A stretch of 64,000 bases of DNA from Ferruginibacter sp. (GTDB lineage Bacteria; Bacteroidota; Bacteroidia; Chitinophagales; Chitinophagaceae). Under the pieces are notes generated by a model. The model worked only from the letters and a program-made list of their open reading frames with translations. It had not been told where the DNA came from and did not search any database. The stretch lies in contig JAEUVU010000019.1 in NCBI GenBank assembly GCA_016786725.1, forward strand, positions 204,077 through 268,076, read 5' to 3'. The position numbers and the translations under genes are program-made. Positions 26,001 through 34,628 of the stretch are shown piece after piece (positions within the stretch are counted from its first letter, which is position 1; every line of letters starts with the position of its first letter).

Positions 26001-28793
26001 AATACCGGCACTGTACCTGAAACTGCATTGGTTACAGTAACACCATCTGCATTTGGCTGCCCAACTGTTCCGCACAGTTTTATCATCACTGTAAATCCAA
26101 CTCCGGATGTAACACAACCTGCCGACCAGGTTGTATGCAATGGCGCTGCAACAACTGCTGTTAATTTTACCGGCAGTGTAAGCGGCACCGGTTTTGGCTG
26201 GAACAACAGTAATCCATCTATTGGGCTTGCGGCAAGTGGCGTGGGAGACATACCTTCATTTACAGCTGTTAATCTCACCAACTCACCGGTAGTAGCTACT
26301 ATACTTGTTACCCCATCGGCTAACAGTTGCCCCGGTACGGTAAAAATCTTTACAATTACTGTTGACCCTACGCCCAATGTAGTTAAACCGGCCGACCAGG
26401 TATTGTGCAATAATGCATTAACCAATGCAATCAATTTTACCGGCAATGTAAGCGGAAGTTCTTTTAGCTGGACCAATACCGACCCTTCAATAGGTTTGGC
26501 TGCAGGCGGCAGTGGGGATATTCCGCCCTTTACTGCAGTTAACATCAGCAATGCACCCGTAACGGCAACTATAACTGTAACACCTTCTTTCAATGGATGC
26601 CCAGGGCCTCCACAAATTTTTACCATTACTGTAAACCCATCGCCTGATGTTGTTCAACCAGGTAACCAGGCAATATGTAATGGAACAGCAACCGGTGCAA
26701 TAAATTTTACAGGCTCTGTAAGCGGCACCAGTTTTAGCTGGACGAATGATAATACTTCCATTGGCCTGGCAGCAAATGGTACCGGCGATATTCCTTCATT
26801 CACCGGTATAAATGTTACGAATGTTGCTGTAACAGCAACCATAACTGTTACACCATCCGCCAATGGCTGCACCGGCATTCCACAAATTTTTACCATCACG
26901 GTATATCCAACACCTGATATTGCAGTACCTGCAAGCCAGGTTGTATGTAACAATGCGGCAACAGCTGCAATCAATTTTACCGGGGCAGTAAGCGGAACCA
27001 TTTTCAGCTGGACGAATAACAATACTTCCATTGGCCTTGCCGGAAGCGGTACAGGCGATATACCGTCTTTTACAGCAGTTAATTTAAGCAACACTTCTGT
27101 AATCGCAACTATTTCAGTTTTGCCAACTGCAAATGGGTGCCCTGGCTCACCGGTTGGCTTTACCATTACAGTATTGCCAACCCCCGACCTTGTACAACCG
27201 GCTAACCAGGTTGTATGTAATGGCGGGGCAACTGCTGCCACCAATTTTACAGGTTCTGTAACTGGCACCAGTTTTAACTGGGTAAACAACAATACCACTA
27301 TTGGCCTGGCCGCCAGCGGTACCGGTGATATACCATCGTTTACCGCAGTTAATACAACCAATGCACCGGTAACTGCTACTATTACTGTTACGCCTTCGGC
27401 GAATGGCTGTACCGGTATTGCACAAAATTTCCTGATCACTGTAAATCCTACCCCGGATGTTGCACAGCCTGCCAGCCAGGTTTTATGCAATGGCTCTGCA
27501 ACTGCTGCAATAAATTTTACAGGTTCAGTTAGCGGAACAGGTTTTGGCTGGACCAATGATAACCCTTCAATTGGTTTACCCGCCAATGGTGTGGGAGATA
27601 TTCCATCTTTTACAGCCATCAATACAAATAATGTTCCGGTAACAGCAACTATAATTGTAATACCGTCGGCTAACAGTTGCCCCGGGGCGCCAAAGATTTT
27701 TACTATTACCGTAAACCCAACACCTGGTATTGTAAAGCCAGCCGACCAGGTTTTATGCAATAATGCCATTACCAATGCTGTAAACTTTACGGGTCCGGTA
27801 ACCGGTACAGTTTACAGTTGGGTTAATGATAACACTTCAATTGGCCTGGCAGCAGGCGGTACCGGTGATATCCCATCGTTTACTGCAGTTAATACAACCA
27901 ATGTACCGGTAACTGCAACGATCACAGTTTCAACATCGGCAAACAGTTGTGCAGGTTCGTCCCAAACTTTTACCATCATGGTAAATCCTACACCTGATGT
28001 GGCGCAGCCAACAGACCAAAGAATTTGCGAGGGTTTTACTACCAACGCCATCAATTTTTCCGGCAATGTATCAGGAACAAATTTTAACTGGACAAACAGC
28101 CAGCCATCAATCGGTCTTGCATCAACAGGCACAGGAAATATCAATTCGTTCAGGGGAATAAATCCCGGGCCTTTGCCGGTTACTGCTTCCATTACGGTAA
28201 CGCCCGTTGCCAAAGGATGCGTGGGTTTACCAAAAACTGTTGAAGTGAGGGTTGATCCAAACCCGGCAATTGAACTTGGAGATAATCTGAATCTGTCAAC
28301 TGGTACCATCACCAACCTGAATGCTGTTATTCAAAACGGGCCGATTGCTACCTGGGCCTGGACACCGGCTACGGGCCTTAGCTGCACTGATTGCCCATCT
28401 CCTGAATTAAGAGTTACCAACGATATTACTTTTACTGCAGTTGCAACCAATATTTATGGCTGCACAGCAAGAGACAATATTTCCATCTCTACCTTCTGTA
28501 AAAATTCGCAGGTGTTTGTGCCCAATGCATTTACGCCTGATGGAGATGGATTGAATGATATACTGATGGTAAGGGGCAAAGGGATTTTTGTTACAAACTT
28601 CCGCATCTTTAACCGGTGGGGAGAACTGGTTTTTCAAAAAACAAATTTCAATCCTAACGACAAACAATTTGGATGGGATGGCAAAGTGAGGGGCATACCG
28701 GCCAATACAGATGTATTCGTTTTTACTGCCGAAGTGGTTTGTGACAATGGTATTAAATACACCTATAAAGGCAATACAACCTTATTAAGATAA
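23040..28793 (+). CDS. Giant T9SS type B cargo: WG-like repeats, PKD domain, 13 tandem repeats, gliding C-terminal domain
   Basis: A 1917-residue surface or secreted protein. A signal peptide (ending TIAAQ) is followed by WG-type repeats (KWGFIDETGKAVIPFKYE, about 40-190). Next comes a jelly-roll-like region, then a PKD domain (about 490-570) with WYFGDGNTATGDTVTHTY. Residues 572-1740 are 13 tandem beta-sandwich repeats of about 90 residues, each with a Q/P-x-QVVCN start, an FxWTNxNxSIGLAASG core and an ITVTPSxxxC end. The last 95 residues (VFVPNAFTPDGDGLNDILMV, FNRWGELVF, GNTTLL) are the CHU_C/gliding-motility type B sorting domain that directs export by type IX secretion. The next gene is its likely PorP/SprF partner, 9 bases on. 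Probable role: adhesin or motility filament. Repeat pairs 3-4 and 5-6 are near copies. Confidence 0.93.
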   Translation: MRIFLFFLFLFFSSTIAAQKTAENVVAVKKGSKYQFVNRQTGVPADNNLWDEAEPFVNGFAKVYRNKKFSLVNKSGRSIAPAGFDAVRNFSNKLCAAQKDGKWGFIDETGKAVIPFKYEIAFDFTSPSVTAVFTNKKWYLLNDKGIIINQPDITSFYGFKNNVAKVFKEEKEGMLYTDGKLVFNQAKPAHKPIPWQPTTNNLSVPCPDNIGFEFGDFTNWECFTGDVAVVAGTNQITVFPSPPTTNRHTIIPRLIPSALDQYGFFPTNPPDGSNFGVRLGNTSTGAEAERIRYTIHVPLNDSTFSLKYDYAVVFEDPGHDSLEQPRFVSRLIDSATGNAIACASLEFIATSGLPGFEVSPIDTTVIFKPWSSVFYSLRGYGGQTLYLEFTTADCTRSGHWGYAYVDVQSTCGSPVNVQYDCLPPNEAILTAPPGFQFYNWWNSNYTTLLGTGQQLILNPGPPVGSIIWAELIPFNSFGCLDTLLVKLDGTFDADFDMDVPPGCGAKTYTFYSRNIPSLNTVWYFGDGNTATGDTVTHTYTIPGSYQVTMEVTMPGGCFGNSIQLITIYPPPNMVQPLDQVVCNDVATSDIIFTGTPPGLVFNWTNSDPSIGLPASGSGDILSFTPVNTGTTPVVATIIVTPAHLTCTGLPDTFRITVNPSPDMVTLPADQALCHGSITNAVAFTPTLSGTTFNWTNSNPSIGLAASGSGDIPAFTALNTGSAPVTATITVTPSNGICPGTPRTFIITVNPIANIVPVPNLVACNSGTINAINFSGSVTAATYNWVNTNTSIGLAASGTGDIASFTAVNTGIVPQTALVTVTPSAFGCPTVPHSFIITVNPTPDVAQPADQVVCHGAATTAVNFTGNVSGTGFGWNNTNPSIGLPASGVGDIPSFTAVNLTNTPIVATILVTPSANSCPGTVKIFTITVNPIANIVPVPNIVACNSGTINAINFSGSVTPTTFNWTNTNTSIGLAASGTGNIPAFTAVNTGTVPETALVTVTPSAFGCPTVPHSFIITVNPTPDVTQPADQVVCNGAATTAVNFTGSVSGTGFGWNNSNPSIGLAASGVGDIPSFTAVNLTNSPVVATILVTPSANSCPGTVKIFTITVDPTPNVVKPADQVLCNNALTNAINFTGNVSGSSFSWTNTDPSIGLAAGGSGDIPPFTAVNISNAPVTATITVTPSFNGCPGPPQIFTITVNPSPDVVQPGNQAICNGTATGAINFTGSVSGTSFSWTNDNTSIGLAANGTGDIPSFTGINVTNVAVTATITVTPSANGCTGIPQIFTITVYPTPDIAVPASQVVCNNAATAAINFTGAVSGTIFSWTNNNTSIGLAGSGTGDIPSFTAVNLSNTSVIATISVLPTANGCPGSPVGFTITVLPTPDLVQPANQVVCNGGATAATNFTGSVTGTSFNWVNNNTTIGLAASGTGDIPSFTAVNTTNAPVTATITVTPSANGCTGIAQNFLITVNPTPDVAQPASQVLCNGSATAAINFTGSVSGTGFGWTNDNPSIGLPANGVGDIPSFTAINTNNVPVTATIIVIPSANSCPGAPKIFTITVNPTPGIVKPADQVLCNNAITNAVNFTGPVTGTVYSWVNDNTSIGLAAGGTGDIPSFTAVNTTNVPVTATITVSTSANSCAGSSQTFTIMVNPTPDVAQPTDQRICEGFTTNAINFSGNVSGTNFNWTNSQPSIGLASTGTGNINSFRGINPGPLPVTASITVTPVAKGCVGLPKTVEVRVDPNPAIELGDNLNLSTGTITNLNAVIQNGPIATWAWTPATGLSCTDCPSPELRVTNDITFTAVATNIYGCTARDNISISTFCKNSQVFVPNAFTPDGDGLNDILMVRGKGIFVTNFRIFNRWGELVFQKTNFNPNDKQFGWDGKVRGIPANTDVFVFTAEVVCDNGIKYTYKGNTTLLR
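24753..28260 (+). repeat. Thirteen tandem coding repeats of about 270 bp
   Basis: Thirteen units average 270 bp (about 90 residues) in register with the reading frame. The units containing the phrase NIVPVPN (3 and 5) and those starting PADQVVC with GFGWNN (4 and 6) match closely, showing a recent duplication of a two-unit, 540-bp block. Confidence 0.9.
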
Positions 28794-28802
28794 TCTGCTG
28801 CT

Positions 28803-29834
28803 TTGAAAACAAAAATAATATACCTGCTCGTTTTTTTACTGTCTGGCAATGCTCAGAGAGCCATTTGCCAGGATGTTAATTTTTCGCAGTTTTACGAAAT
28901 ACCCATGCTGCGAAACCCTGCGTTGGCCGGCATCTTCTCAGGGGATTATGCAGTAACATCTGCCTACCGAAACCAATGGCAGAGCGTAACTACACCTTAT
29001 AGAACTTTTGCTTTGGGCCTGGAATATAAAAAGCCAATAAAGAAAAATTCCGACGATTTTTTTACTGTTGGCCTGCAGGGTACAAATGATATTGCCGGAG
29101 AATCAAAGCTGAGGCGTACACAGATTTTTCCTGTATTGAATTTTCACAAATCCCTCAACAGTGAAAAAGATATGTACCTCTCTGCGGGTATTATGGGTGG
29201 CCCGGTGATGCAGCGTTTTGACCCATCGCAATTGACATTTGATGACCAGTTTGTTAATGGCGCCTACAGCCCGTCAAACCCCACAAAAGAAGTTTTTACC
29301 AATACCGGTTTTACTTACTGGGACCTCACAGCCGGCCTTACTTTCAGCAGTGTGGTGGGGGCAAATACCAGGTTTTACCTGGGAGCAGGAATGTTCCATA
29401 TTTTAAAACCAAAAGTGGCTTTTCAAAAACAATACGATGTTGTGCTAAACCCCAAATATGGGGTTAACGGAGGTTTATCAATGTCGTTTAATGAAGTAAA
29501 TAAGCTTATTGTTTATGCAGATTATTTTATGCAGGGTGGCGCCCGACTGGTACAGGGTGGCTTGATGCTGAGCCATGATTTTGAAACGGGTAACGAAGCC
29601 CAGGATATATCTTTAACAGGTGGGCTTATTTATCGTTCAAACGATGCGTTTATACCGGTAGTAAAAATTGATTACAACAAATTGGGCATTGGGTTCAGCT
29701 ATGATGTTAATACAGGCAAATTAAGGTCTGCTTCGCAAATGCGGGGTTCGTTTGAAGCAACACTTTCTTATAAAGGCTTCACAAAAAGCGAAAATTCATC
29801 TGTAAACAAAGTAAGGTGCCCGGCATTTTATTAA
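28803..29834 (+). CDS. PorP/SprF-family type IX secretion outer-membrane protein
   Basis: A 343-residue outer-membrane beta-barrel. The start is TTG at 28803, needed to include the signal peptide (IIYLLVFLLSGNAQ). The mature N-terminus QDVNFSQFYEIPMLRNPALAG is the classic PorP/SprF opening (FSQ...P...NPA.AG), and the body shows alternating barrel strands. In this family each type B T9SS cargo tends to have its own adjacent PorP/SprF protein, which anchors or helps export it; here the pair is 9 bases apart. The core T9SS machinery (GldK-N, Sov/SprA) is not in the window. Confidence 0.92.
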   Translation: MKTKIIYLLVFLLSGNAQRAICQDVNFSQFYEIPMLRNPALAGIFSGDYAVTSAYRNQWQSVTTPYRTFALGLEYKKPIKKNSDDFFTVGLQGTNDIAGESKLRRTQIFPVLNFHKSLNSEKDMYLSAGIMGGPVMQRFDPSQLTFDDQFVNGAYSPSNPTKEVFTNTGFTYWDLTAGLTFSSVVGANTRFYLGAGMFHILKPKVAFQKQYDVVLNPKYGVNGGLSMSFNEVNKLIVYADYFMQGGARLVQGGLMLSHDFETGNEAQDISLTGGLIYRSNDAFIPVVKIDYNKLGIGFSYDVNTGKLRSASQMRGSFEATLSYKGFTKSENSSVNKVRCPAFY

Positions 29835-29930
29835 ACCTGGCAAACGGGGCTTAAACTTTTTTTTGCTTTTTGTTTACAAGATTTTTAAAACCCTCCGGGT
29901 GAGTAATCCGTATCTCAAAAAAAGATTAGT

Positions 29931-30392
29931 ATGAAATTCATTCTCACAATTATCGCATCGCTGATAAGTTTTCTAAATACACAGGCACAAACTCAAAAAA
30001 AATATTCAGTTGTAAAAACCGATGCAGAATGGCGAAAGCAGTTAACTGCAGAACAATACCAGGTAACCCGCAAAAAAGGCACCGAACGGGCATTCAGCGG
30101 GGCGTACTGGAACAATCACGAGAGCGGGATTTATAAATGTGTGTGCTGCAGCCAGGAACTGTTCAATTCATCAGCAAAATTTGAAAGCGGCACCGGCTGG
30201 CCCAGCTTCTGGAAGGCTATTAAAAAAGAAAATGTAGAAGAGCTTGCTGATAACAGCTATGGCATGGTAAGAACCGAGGTAAACTGCAGCCGTTGCGGCG
30301 CCCATTTAGGACATGTATTTGATGATGGCCCCAAACCAACCGGCCTTCGCTATTGTATGAACTCAGCTTCGCTTATTTTTGTGAAAAAATAA
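29931..30392 (+). CDS. msrB: Exported peptide-methionine (R)-S-oxide reductase
   Basis: A 153-residue MsrB that repairs oxidised methionine in proteins. The first 19 residues form a signal peptide (MKFILTIIASLISFLNTQA), so it works in the periplasm. Zinc ligands Cys70, Cys73, Cys119 and Cys122 (KCVCC, NCSRCG) and the catalytic Cys142 (GLRYCMNS) are in place, as is GTGWPSFW. I see no obvious second redox Cys near residue 90. The next gene, a Crp-type regulator, begins at or inside its end. Confidence 0.95.
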   Translation: MKFILTIIASLISFLNTQAQTQKKYSVVKTDAEWRKQLTAEQYQVTRKKGTERAFSGAYWNNHESGIYKCVCCSQELFNSSAKFESGTGWPSFWKAIKKENVEELADNSYGMVRTEVNCSRCGAHLGHVFDDGPKPTGLRYCMNSASLIFVKK

Positions 30393-30397
30393 ACAAC

Positions 30398-31111
30398 GTG
30401 AATGATTCAAACTCCTGCGATTCTGCCTTACTCCTTTTGAGGGGCTTTGATATTTTCCAACACATCACAGAAGAAGAATATGAGCAACTCGGCCTTGTAC
30501 ATAATTATGTAGAAGCTGCCAATGGAGAATACATTTACTTTCCGCACCAGAACCGCAACAAACTTTATTTTACCAAAGATGGTTTTATCAAACTGGGGTA
30601 TATTGATGAAGCCGGTAATGAAGTGATAAAAGAAATCATTCAGAAAGGAGAAGTTTTCGGGCAGCTTACCTTAGAAAGAAATAATGCCCAGGATGAATTT
30701 GCCCAGGCTTATAAAAGCGATGTGAGCCTTTGTGCATTTACTATGGAAGATTTCGTCCGCATACTGCAGCGCAGGCCCGAAATGGCCATAGCATTCAGTT
30801 TTCACCTGGGCAATAAACTGCGTAAAGTAGAAAACCGCTTACTCAATATCTTAAACAAGGATGTAAAAAGCCGGCTGGTGCAGTTACTCATACAGCTGGC
30901 TGTTGATAATAACAGCATTAAAGAAAACAAAGCCGTTATTGCAAAATTCCTTACCCATGATGACATTGCCAAACTGATCGGCTCATCCCGGCAAACGGTA
31001 ACAACATCACTTAATCAGTTTGAAAAACAGGGGCTCATCACCATCTCTAAAAAAGATATTACTATCAATGACTTTGTGGGGTTCAAAAAAATGGGGGAAT
31101 CAACCCAATAA
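30398..31111 (+). CDS. Crp/Fnr-family transcriptional regulator
   Basis: A 237-residue regulator. No ATG exists near the N-terminus; GTG at 30398 follows the msrB stop by 5 bases, while TTG at 30353 would overlap msrB by 40 bases. The N-terminal cyclic-nucleotide-binding barrel spans about 15-130 (GEYIYFPHQNRNKLYF, GEVFGQL). The C-terminal winged helix has THDDIAKLIGSSRQTVTTSL, a standard recognition helix. It lacks an N-terminal Cys cluster of the Fnr iron-sulfur type. The ligand and targets are unknown; closeness to msrB hints at a stress link. Confidence 0.85.
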   Translation: MNDSNSCDSALLLLRGFDIFQHITEEEYEQLGLVHNYVEAANGEYIYFPHQNRNKLYFTKDGFIKLGYIDEAGNEVIKEIIQKGEVFGQLTLERNNAQDEFAQAYKSDVSLCAFTMEDFVRILQRRPEMAIAFSFHLGNKLRKVENRLLNILNKDVKSRLVQLLIQLAVDNNSIKENKAVIAKFLTHDDIAKLIGSSRQTVTTSLNQFEKQGLITISKKDITINDFVGFKKMGESTQ

Positions 31112-31119
31112 TAAAAAAA

Positions 31120-31746
31120 TCAGAGGTTATAACTGGTAGCCAGTTCTTTTAATTTGAGGAGGTTGTCAACACCCAGTTTTTCAAACAGGCGGGCCTTATG
31201 TGTGCCCACAGTTGACACCTGGATATTTAAAGTCTGTGATATTTCGGTAACTGTTTTTCCTTCCAGCAGTAAAAAAACAATTTCAAATTCCCTGGGAGAA
31301 AGTTCATTAAACGGGTTCCCTGTTTTTCCTGAAAAAGAATCTTCTGCCAGCCTTTCGGCAAGTGTTTCACTGATGTATTTTTTTCCGCTTAAAATAATAT
31401 TGATGGCACGGATGATCTCATCCAGCGGAGCTTCTTTAGAAATAAAACCATAGGCTCCTGCTTTCATAAAACGTTTGGCGTAAATATTCTCAGCGCTCAT
31501 AGAAAACATCAGCACTTTTGCATCGGGATAGGTGATGCGGATATATTCCATCAGGCCGAAAGTGCCTGTCTGCGGCATTTGAATATCCAGTAAGATCAGG
31601 TCAAATGAATGTTCCTTAAGCTTTGCTACGGCAGTGTCGCCATTGGCAGCCTCATGTATTTCGCATGGATAATAAATATCCGACAGGATTGTTTTTATTC
31701 CGGAACGAACTACTTCGTGATCGTCAACAAGTAAAAACCTTTTCAT
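31120..31746 (-). CDS. NarL/FixJ-family response regulator (orphan)
   Basis: A 208-residue two-component regulator from the ATG at 31744-31746. The receiver domain (1-120) has the acidic pair in LLVDDHE and the phosphoacceptor Asp54 in LILLDIQMP. The C-terminal LuxR helix-turn-helix (about 145-208) includes LSPREFEIVFLLLEGKTVTE. No kinase gene is adjacent. The receiver resembles the 59.1-59.7 kb regulator only at family level. Confidence 0.9.
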   Translation of the reverse strand: MKRFLLVDDHEVVRSGIKTILSDIYYPCEIHEAANGDTAVAKLKEHSFDLILLDIQMPQTGTFGLMEYIRITYPDAKVLMFSMSAENIYAKRFMKAGAYGFISKEAPLDEIIRAINIILSGKKYISETLAERLAEDSFSGKTGNPFNELSPREFEIVFLLLEGKTVTEISQTLNIQVSTVGTHKARLFEKLGVDNLLKLKELATSYNL

Positions 31747-31780
31747 TTTGCGCTGAGGGATTAGGGACAACAATTAAAAA

Positions 31781-31908
31781 CAAAAGTATATACTGATTGC
31801 AGTCAATATTCTATTGCGCAAATATAAAGATAAAATAATCAAAGTTTGTAATGTTAAAATACAGAAGGCCATAGTATATATACGACACACATCTCCGTAA
31901 TTTTACGG
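31781..31908. promoter_or_regulatory. Promoter region of the orphan response regulator, with a distal palindrome
   Basis: On the minus strand TACTTTTG (complement of 31781-31788) is a TAnnTTTG-type -7 box about 40 bases before the start codon. Further out, CCGTAATTTTACGG (31895-31908) is a perfect palindrome with 6-base arms; it may be an operator or a weak hairpin after the alpha/beta hydrolase gene upstream. Confidence 0.4.
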
Positions 31909-31970
31909 TGCAAAATAAAATACGGAAAGAAATTAATCCTTAATTGGGGGGATGAATGAAAAGCAGTGCC

Positions 31971-32846
31971 CTACTGCTTTGCATAAGTTGTATCGAGTAA
32001 AAGCAAATGCTTTTTAATTAAGTCAAAGTACTCCCAGGGTATAAAATGTCCTGCTCCATTAATGATGATTGCATTAACACCGACATTATGTGTAAGTTTA
32101 TTTTTACCATATTCAACATTTTTTACGGTAACAAACTTATCCTTATCGCCATGAATAAAAGTAACCGGTATTTTTATCGCTTCATACATAGTGTCAATAT
32201 GGTAAAGGTCTTTTTTAAAATAAATGATCTCATCATTGGATGGGCGAAAAGCGCCCGGCATCAAAATTTTTAAAGGTGTGTACATAAAAAGATAGCGCCA
32301 GTATTCCTTAGGTTCTTCATAAGGCGAAATAGAACCCGCAAGTATAGTAAGTGATGCAAACTCCTCAGGATATTTCTGGGCAAGATGCACAATTACGGGG
32401 CCTCCAATGCTATGCCCCACAAGATGTAATGGCTTATGATTATTTTCCTTTTCAACTACTTTATTTATAAGCAGGCATTGCTCCTCCAGCCTTAATGCAG
32501 TACCAAAACCTGTATAACCAAACCCCGGCCTGTCAACAGAGATAATTCTGAAATGCCTGAGCAATGAGGTGTCCATCATGTATATCTTAAAAGCATCCCA
32601 GCTGCCCGGCGAGCCATGAACAAAAAATAAGGTGGGCAGGCTGTCATTTCCTGCTTTTGCATAATGCACACCCGTATTATCTGCAGAGGTGTACCGAAAA
32701 CTTACCAGCAAACCCTTTTGAGCAAACTCTTCTTTGGCCTTATTGTCGCTGATCCTGAACTTCATACAGCTTTGTGCAAATACAATCCAGCAAGCCAGAA
32801 AAATAAGAAAGCTTAGTCTCAATCTTTTTTTTGTTTTACCGGTCAT
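31971..32846 (-). CDS. Alpha/beta-fold hydrolase, lipoprotein-like
   Basis: A 291-residue hydrolase. The N-terminus (LSFLIFLACWIVFAQSCMKF) is a membrane or lipoprotein signal with a Cys near residue 27. The catalytic set is visible: oxyanion loop FFVHGSPGS, nucleophile Ser in HLVGHSIGGP, an Asp in FIHGDKDKFV, and a His in GAGHFIPWE. The substrate is unknown. It is the last gene of a tight five-gene operon reading leftward from 35.5 kb. Confidence 0.85.
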   Translation of the reverse strand: MTGKTKKRLRLSFLIFLACWIVFAQSCMKFRISDNKAKEEFAQKGLLVSFRYTSADNTGVHYAKAGNDSLPTLFFVHGSPGSWDAFKIYMMDTSLLRHFRIISVDRPGFGYTGFGTALRLEEQCLLINKVVEKENNHKPLHLVGHSIGGPVIVHLAQKYPEEFASLTILAGSISPYEEPKEYWRYLFMYTPLKILMPGAFRPSNDEIIYFKKDLYHIDTMYEAIKIPVTFIHGDKDKFVTVKNVEYGKNKLTHNVGVNAIIINGAGHFIPWEYFDLIKKHLLLLDTTYAKQ

Positions 32847-32858
32847 TGAATTACGGTA

Positions 32859-33902
32859 TTAAAATTTGTTCAGTGTTTTAAGAACGGCTTTATTATCCCT
32901 GAACATCTGCATTCCTTCCTTAACGGTTAAGTATCTGAAACCTCTTTTATGATTTATAATGCTGATTTTACATAGCAGTTTAAAATGCCGGGCAATTTCT
33001 TTCCACGCAAAAAACAGCGAGTGGCCGGGATCATAGATATGTGTAGGCTCGCTGCCGGCGCCATTCAGTTCAATAATGCAGAAATTTTTTCCTGCTTTCA
33101 AATCATCAAAACTGCTGTACATCACATCCAGCCTGCCGAAATAAAATTCAGGTATCTGTTTGCAAACGTGATCTATTGAAGCGGTAAAGGTTTTGTCTGC
33201 CCAATGACTTACATCAATAAATTTTGCGCCACGTGCATGGTTGCCATAAGGCACCAGGTTTTTCATTTCATTTTTTGCAAGCACTTCTTTTAATCCATCC
33301 CCATATATTTTTTGCAATGCTGCAAGCTGAAAATGATAACGGGGGTCTTTTTCTATCAGTTGTGTTAAGGTTGAAATGCCATCCCCTTTTACAATTAAAA
33401 ATTCTTTGGCCACAATACCGGTAATAAACCCGTTTTCTTTACCCGGCATACGACAGTAAAATATACCCACTTCGCTGGGATAAGCAATAAATTCCTGGAT
33501 AAGAAAATCCATATTGATTTTACCGGCATAAGCAGCAATATTTTCTGCTGTATAAACCTTTTCAACTCCCCTGCCCTTTCCGCCAATATCGGGTTTTGCT
33601 ATACAGGGAAAAGAGATACCCGAAGCAGCCAATTCGCTTAAGATTTCCGGTGCTGCAGTTCCTTTTTTAAAAAACAAAGTTTTGGGAATGTACTGAGCAG
33701 GTATAATATCGTAAATTTCTTTTTTGGATTCCATCAAAAAGCCTGCATTCTTAATGCGTGGATTGGCCGCATTAAAAAAGAAAAAAGACCTTGCTTTGGC
33801 GGCATAATAAAACCACACAAAATACATGGGGATATATACCACATCAAAGGGCCAGTACTCCCAGTGTGTAAGTTTATGAAAAAACAGTTTTAACTTCTTC
33901 AC
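32859..33902 (-). CDS. ATP-grasp family ligase
   Basis: A 347-residue protein that starts with GTG at 33902, immediately after the TAA of the preceding NRDE gene; no ATG exists before residue 26. The ATP-grasp signatures are ISFPCIAKPDIGGKGRGVEK (ATP-binding Lys and Gly-rich loop), DFLIQEFI, RLDVMY and CIIELNGAGSEP (metal ligands). Such enzymes join a carboxylate to an amine or thiol via an acyl phosphate; relatives are often labelled D-Ala-D-Ala ligase-like. The N-terminal 60 residues are aromatic-rich (YIPMYFVWFYYAA) and may lie on the membrane. The substrate is unknown. Confidence 0.82.
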   Translation of the reverse strand: MKKLKLFFHKLTHWEYWPFDVVYIPMYFVWFYYAAKARSFFFFNAANPRIKNAGFLMESKKEIYDIIPAQYIPKTLFFKKGTAAPEILSELAASGISFPCIAKPDIGGKGRGVEKVYTAENIAAYAGKINMDFLIQEFIAYPSEVGIFYCRMPGKENGFITGIVAKEFLIVKGDGISTLTQLIEKDPRYHFQLAALQKIYGDGLKEVLAKNEMKNLVPYGNHARGAKFIDVSHWADKTFTASIDHVCKQIPEFYFGRLDVMYSSFDDLKAGKNFCIIELNGAGSEPTHIYDPGHSLFFAWKEIARHFKLLCKISIINHKRGFRYLTVKEGMQMFRDNKAVLKTLNKF

Positions 33903-34628
33903 TTATACCTTTATTGCAGCTTGGTTAATTTGCATGGTTCCGGAATGGCTTTTTTCCTGCAGCAGGTCTGCGTGTAAAAAATCTGCCCTGCCATTTTGTA
34001 TAATTGCCTGTGTAATGCTGAATGTTTTCATACCGGTTGACCGGTTTATTACAAAACCATTTTCAGTATCCCCATTGTTCCCGGCATGAAAATCATAAGT
34101 TGATTGTGCCGTTATTTTGTCTGAGGAACCAATGAACTTTTCAAATAGGTTTTTGCGTTGTGCAATTACTTCATCAGCATACAAGGTAGCTGATGACCAG
34201 ATATAATTGCTGTAAATATCAAGTGCCTGTTCATGTTTTTCACTTCCATCCCATCTTAACTCATGCAATGATGCCAGCCGGTAAAGTACGATGGTAAAAG
34301 GTTCAATATCATCCAGGTCAAGTATCCTGAAAAAAGAGAGTGGTTCTGCTGCTTCGATAATTTCCAGCAGTATCAATCCCCTGCTTTTGCGGTAAGGCGG
34401 GCTGGCGGTATGTTTTTTAAAAGCCCCGTTGAGTAAAACAGCAACCGTACCATCGTCTGCAGCAGCAAACCAGGTGCCGCCGGCCTTTGCATCTTTCGGA
34501 AAAATTATTGTTTTATTCTCTGACTGGTAAAATGCAGGCGCAGCAGCATTTTCACGGCCTGTATGTTCGTCCCGGTTTGAAGTAATGATCACTGCTTCAT
34601 TTGCCCGTACAAAACTTACTGTGCACAT
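33903..34628 (-). CDS. NRDE (TANGO2-like) family protein
   Basis: A 241-residue protein beginning MCTVSFVRANEAVIITSNRDEHTGR-type: an N-terminal Cys2 as in Ntn hydrolase-like proteins, then the family motif SNRDE. GGTWFAAADDGTVAVLLNGA is also typical. Human TANGO2 relatives are linked to heme or lipid handling, but the bacterial role is not settled. Its ATG overlaps the DinB-like stop by 13 bases and its stop abuts the GTG of the ATP-grasp gene. Confidence 0.88.
   Translation of the reverse strand: MCTVSFVRANEAVIITSNRDEHTGRENAAAPAFYQSENKTIIFPKDAKAGGTWFAAADDGTVAVLLNGAFKKHTASPPYRKSRGLILLEIIEAAEPLSFFRILDLDDIEPFTIVLYRLASLHELRWDGSEKHEQALDIYSNYIWSSATLYADEVIAQRKNLFEKFIGSSDKITAQSTYDFHAGNNGDTENGFVINRSTGMKTFSITQAIIQNGRADFLHADLLQEKSHSGTMQINQAAIKV

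Noticed and set aside
25586..27775. Two long reverse-strand open frames of 346 and 373 codons opposite the T9SS cargo repeats
   Set aside because: They mirror the tandem repeats, have monotonous composition with no start context or family signature, and the forward frame has clear domains from signal peptide to sorting tail.
24753..28260. Regular repeats as a possible CRISPR or minisatellite locus
   Set aside because: The unit is about 270 bp, in frame, with protein-level conservation; no short repeat-spacer pattern is present.
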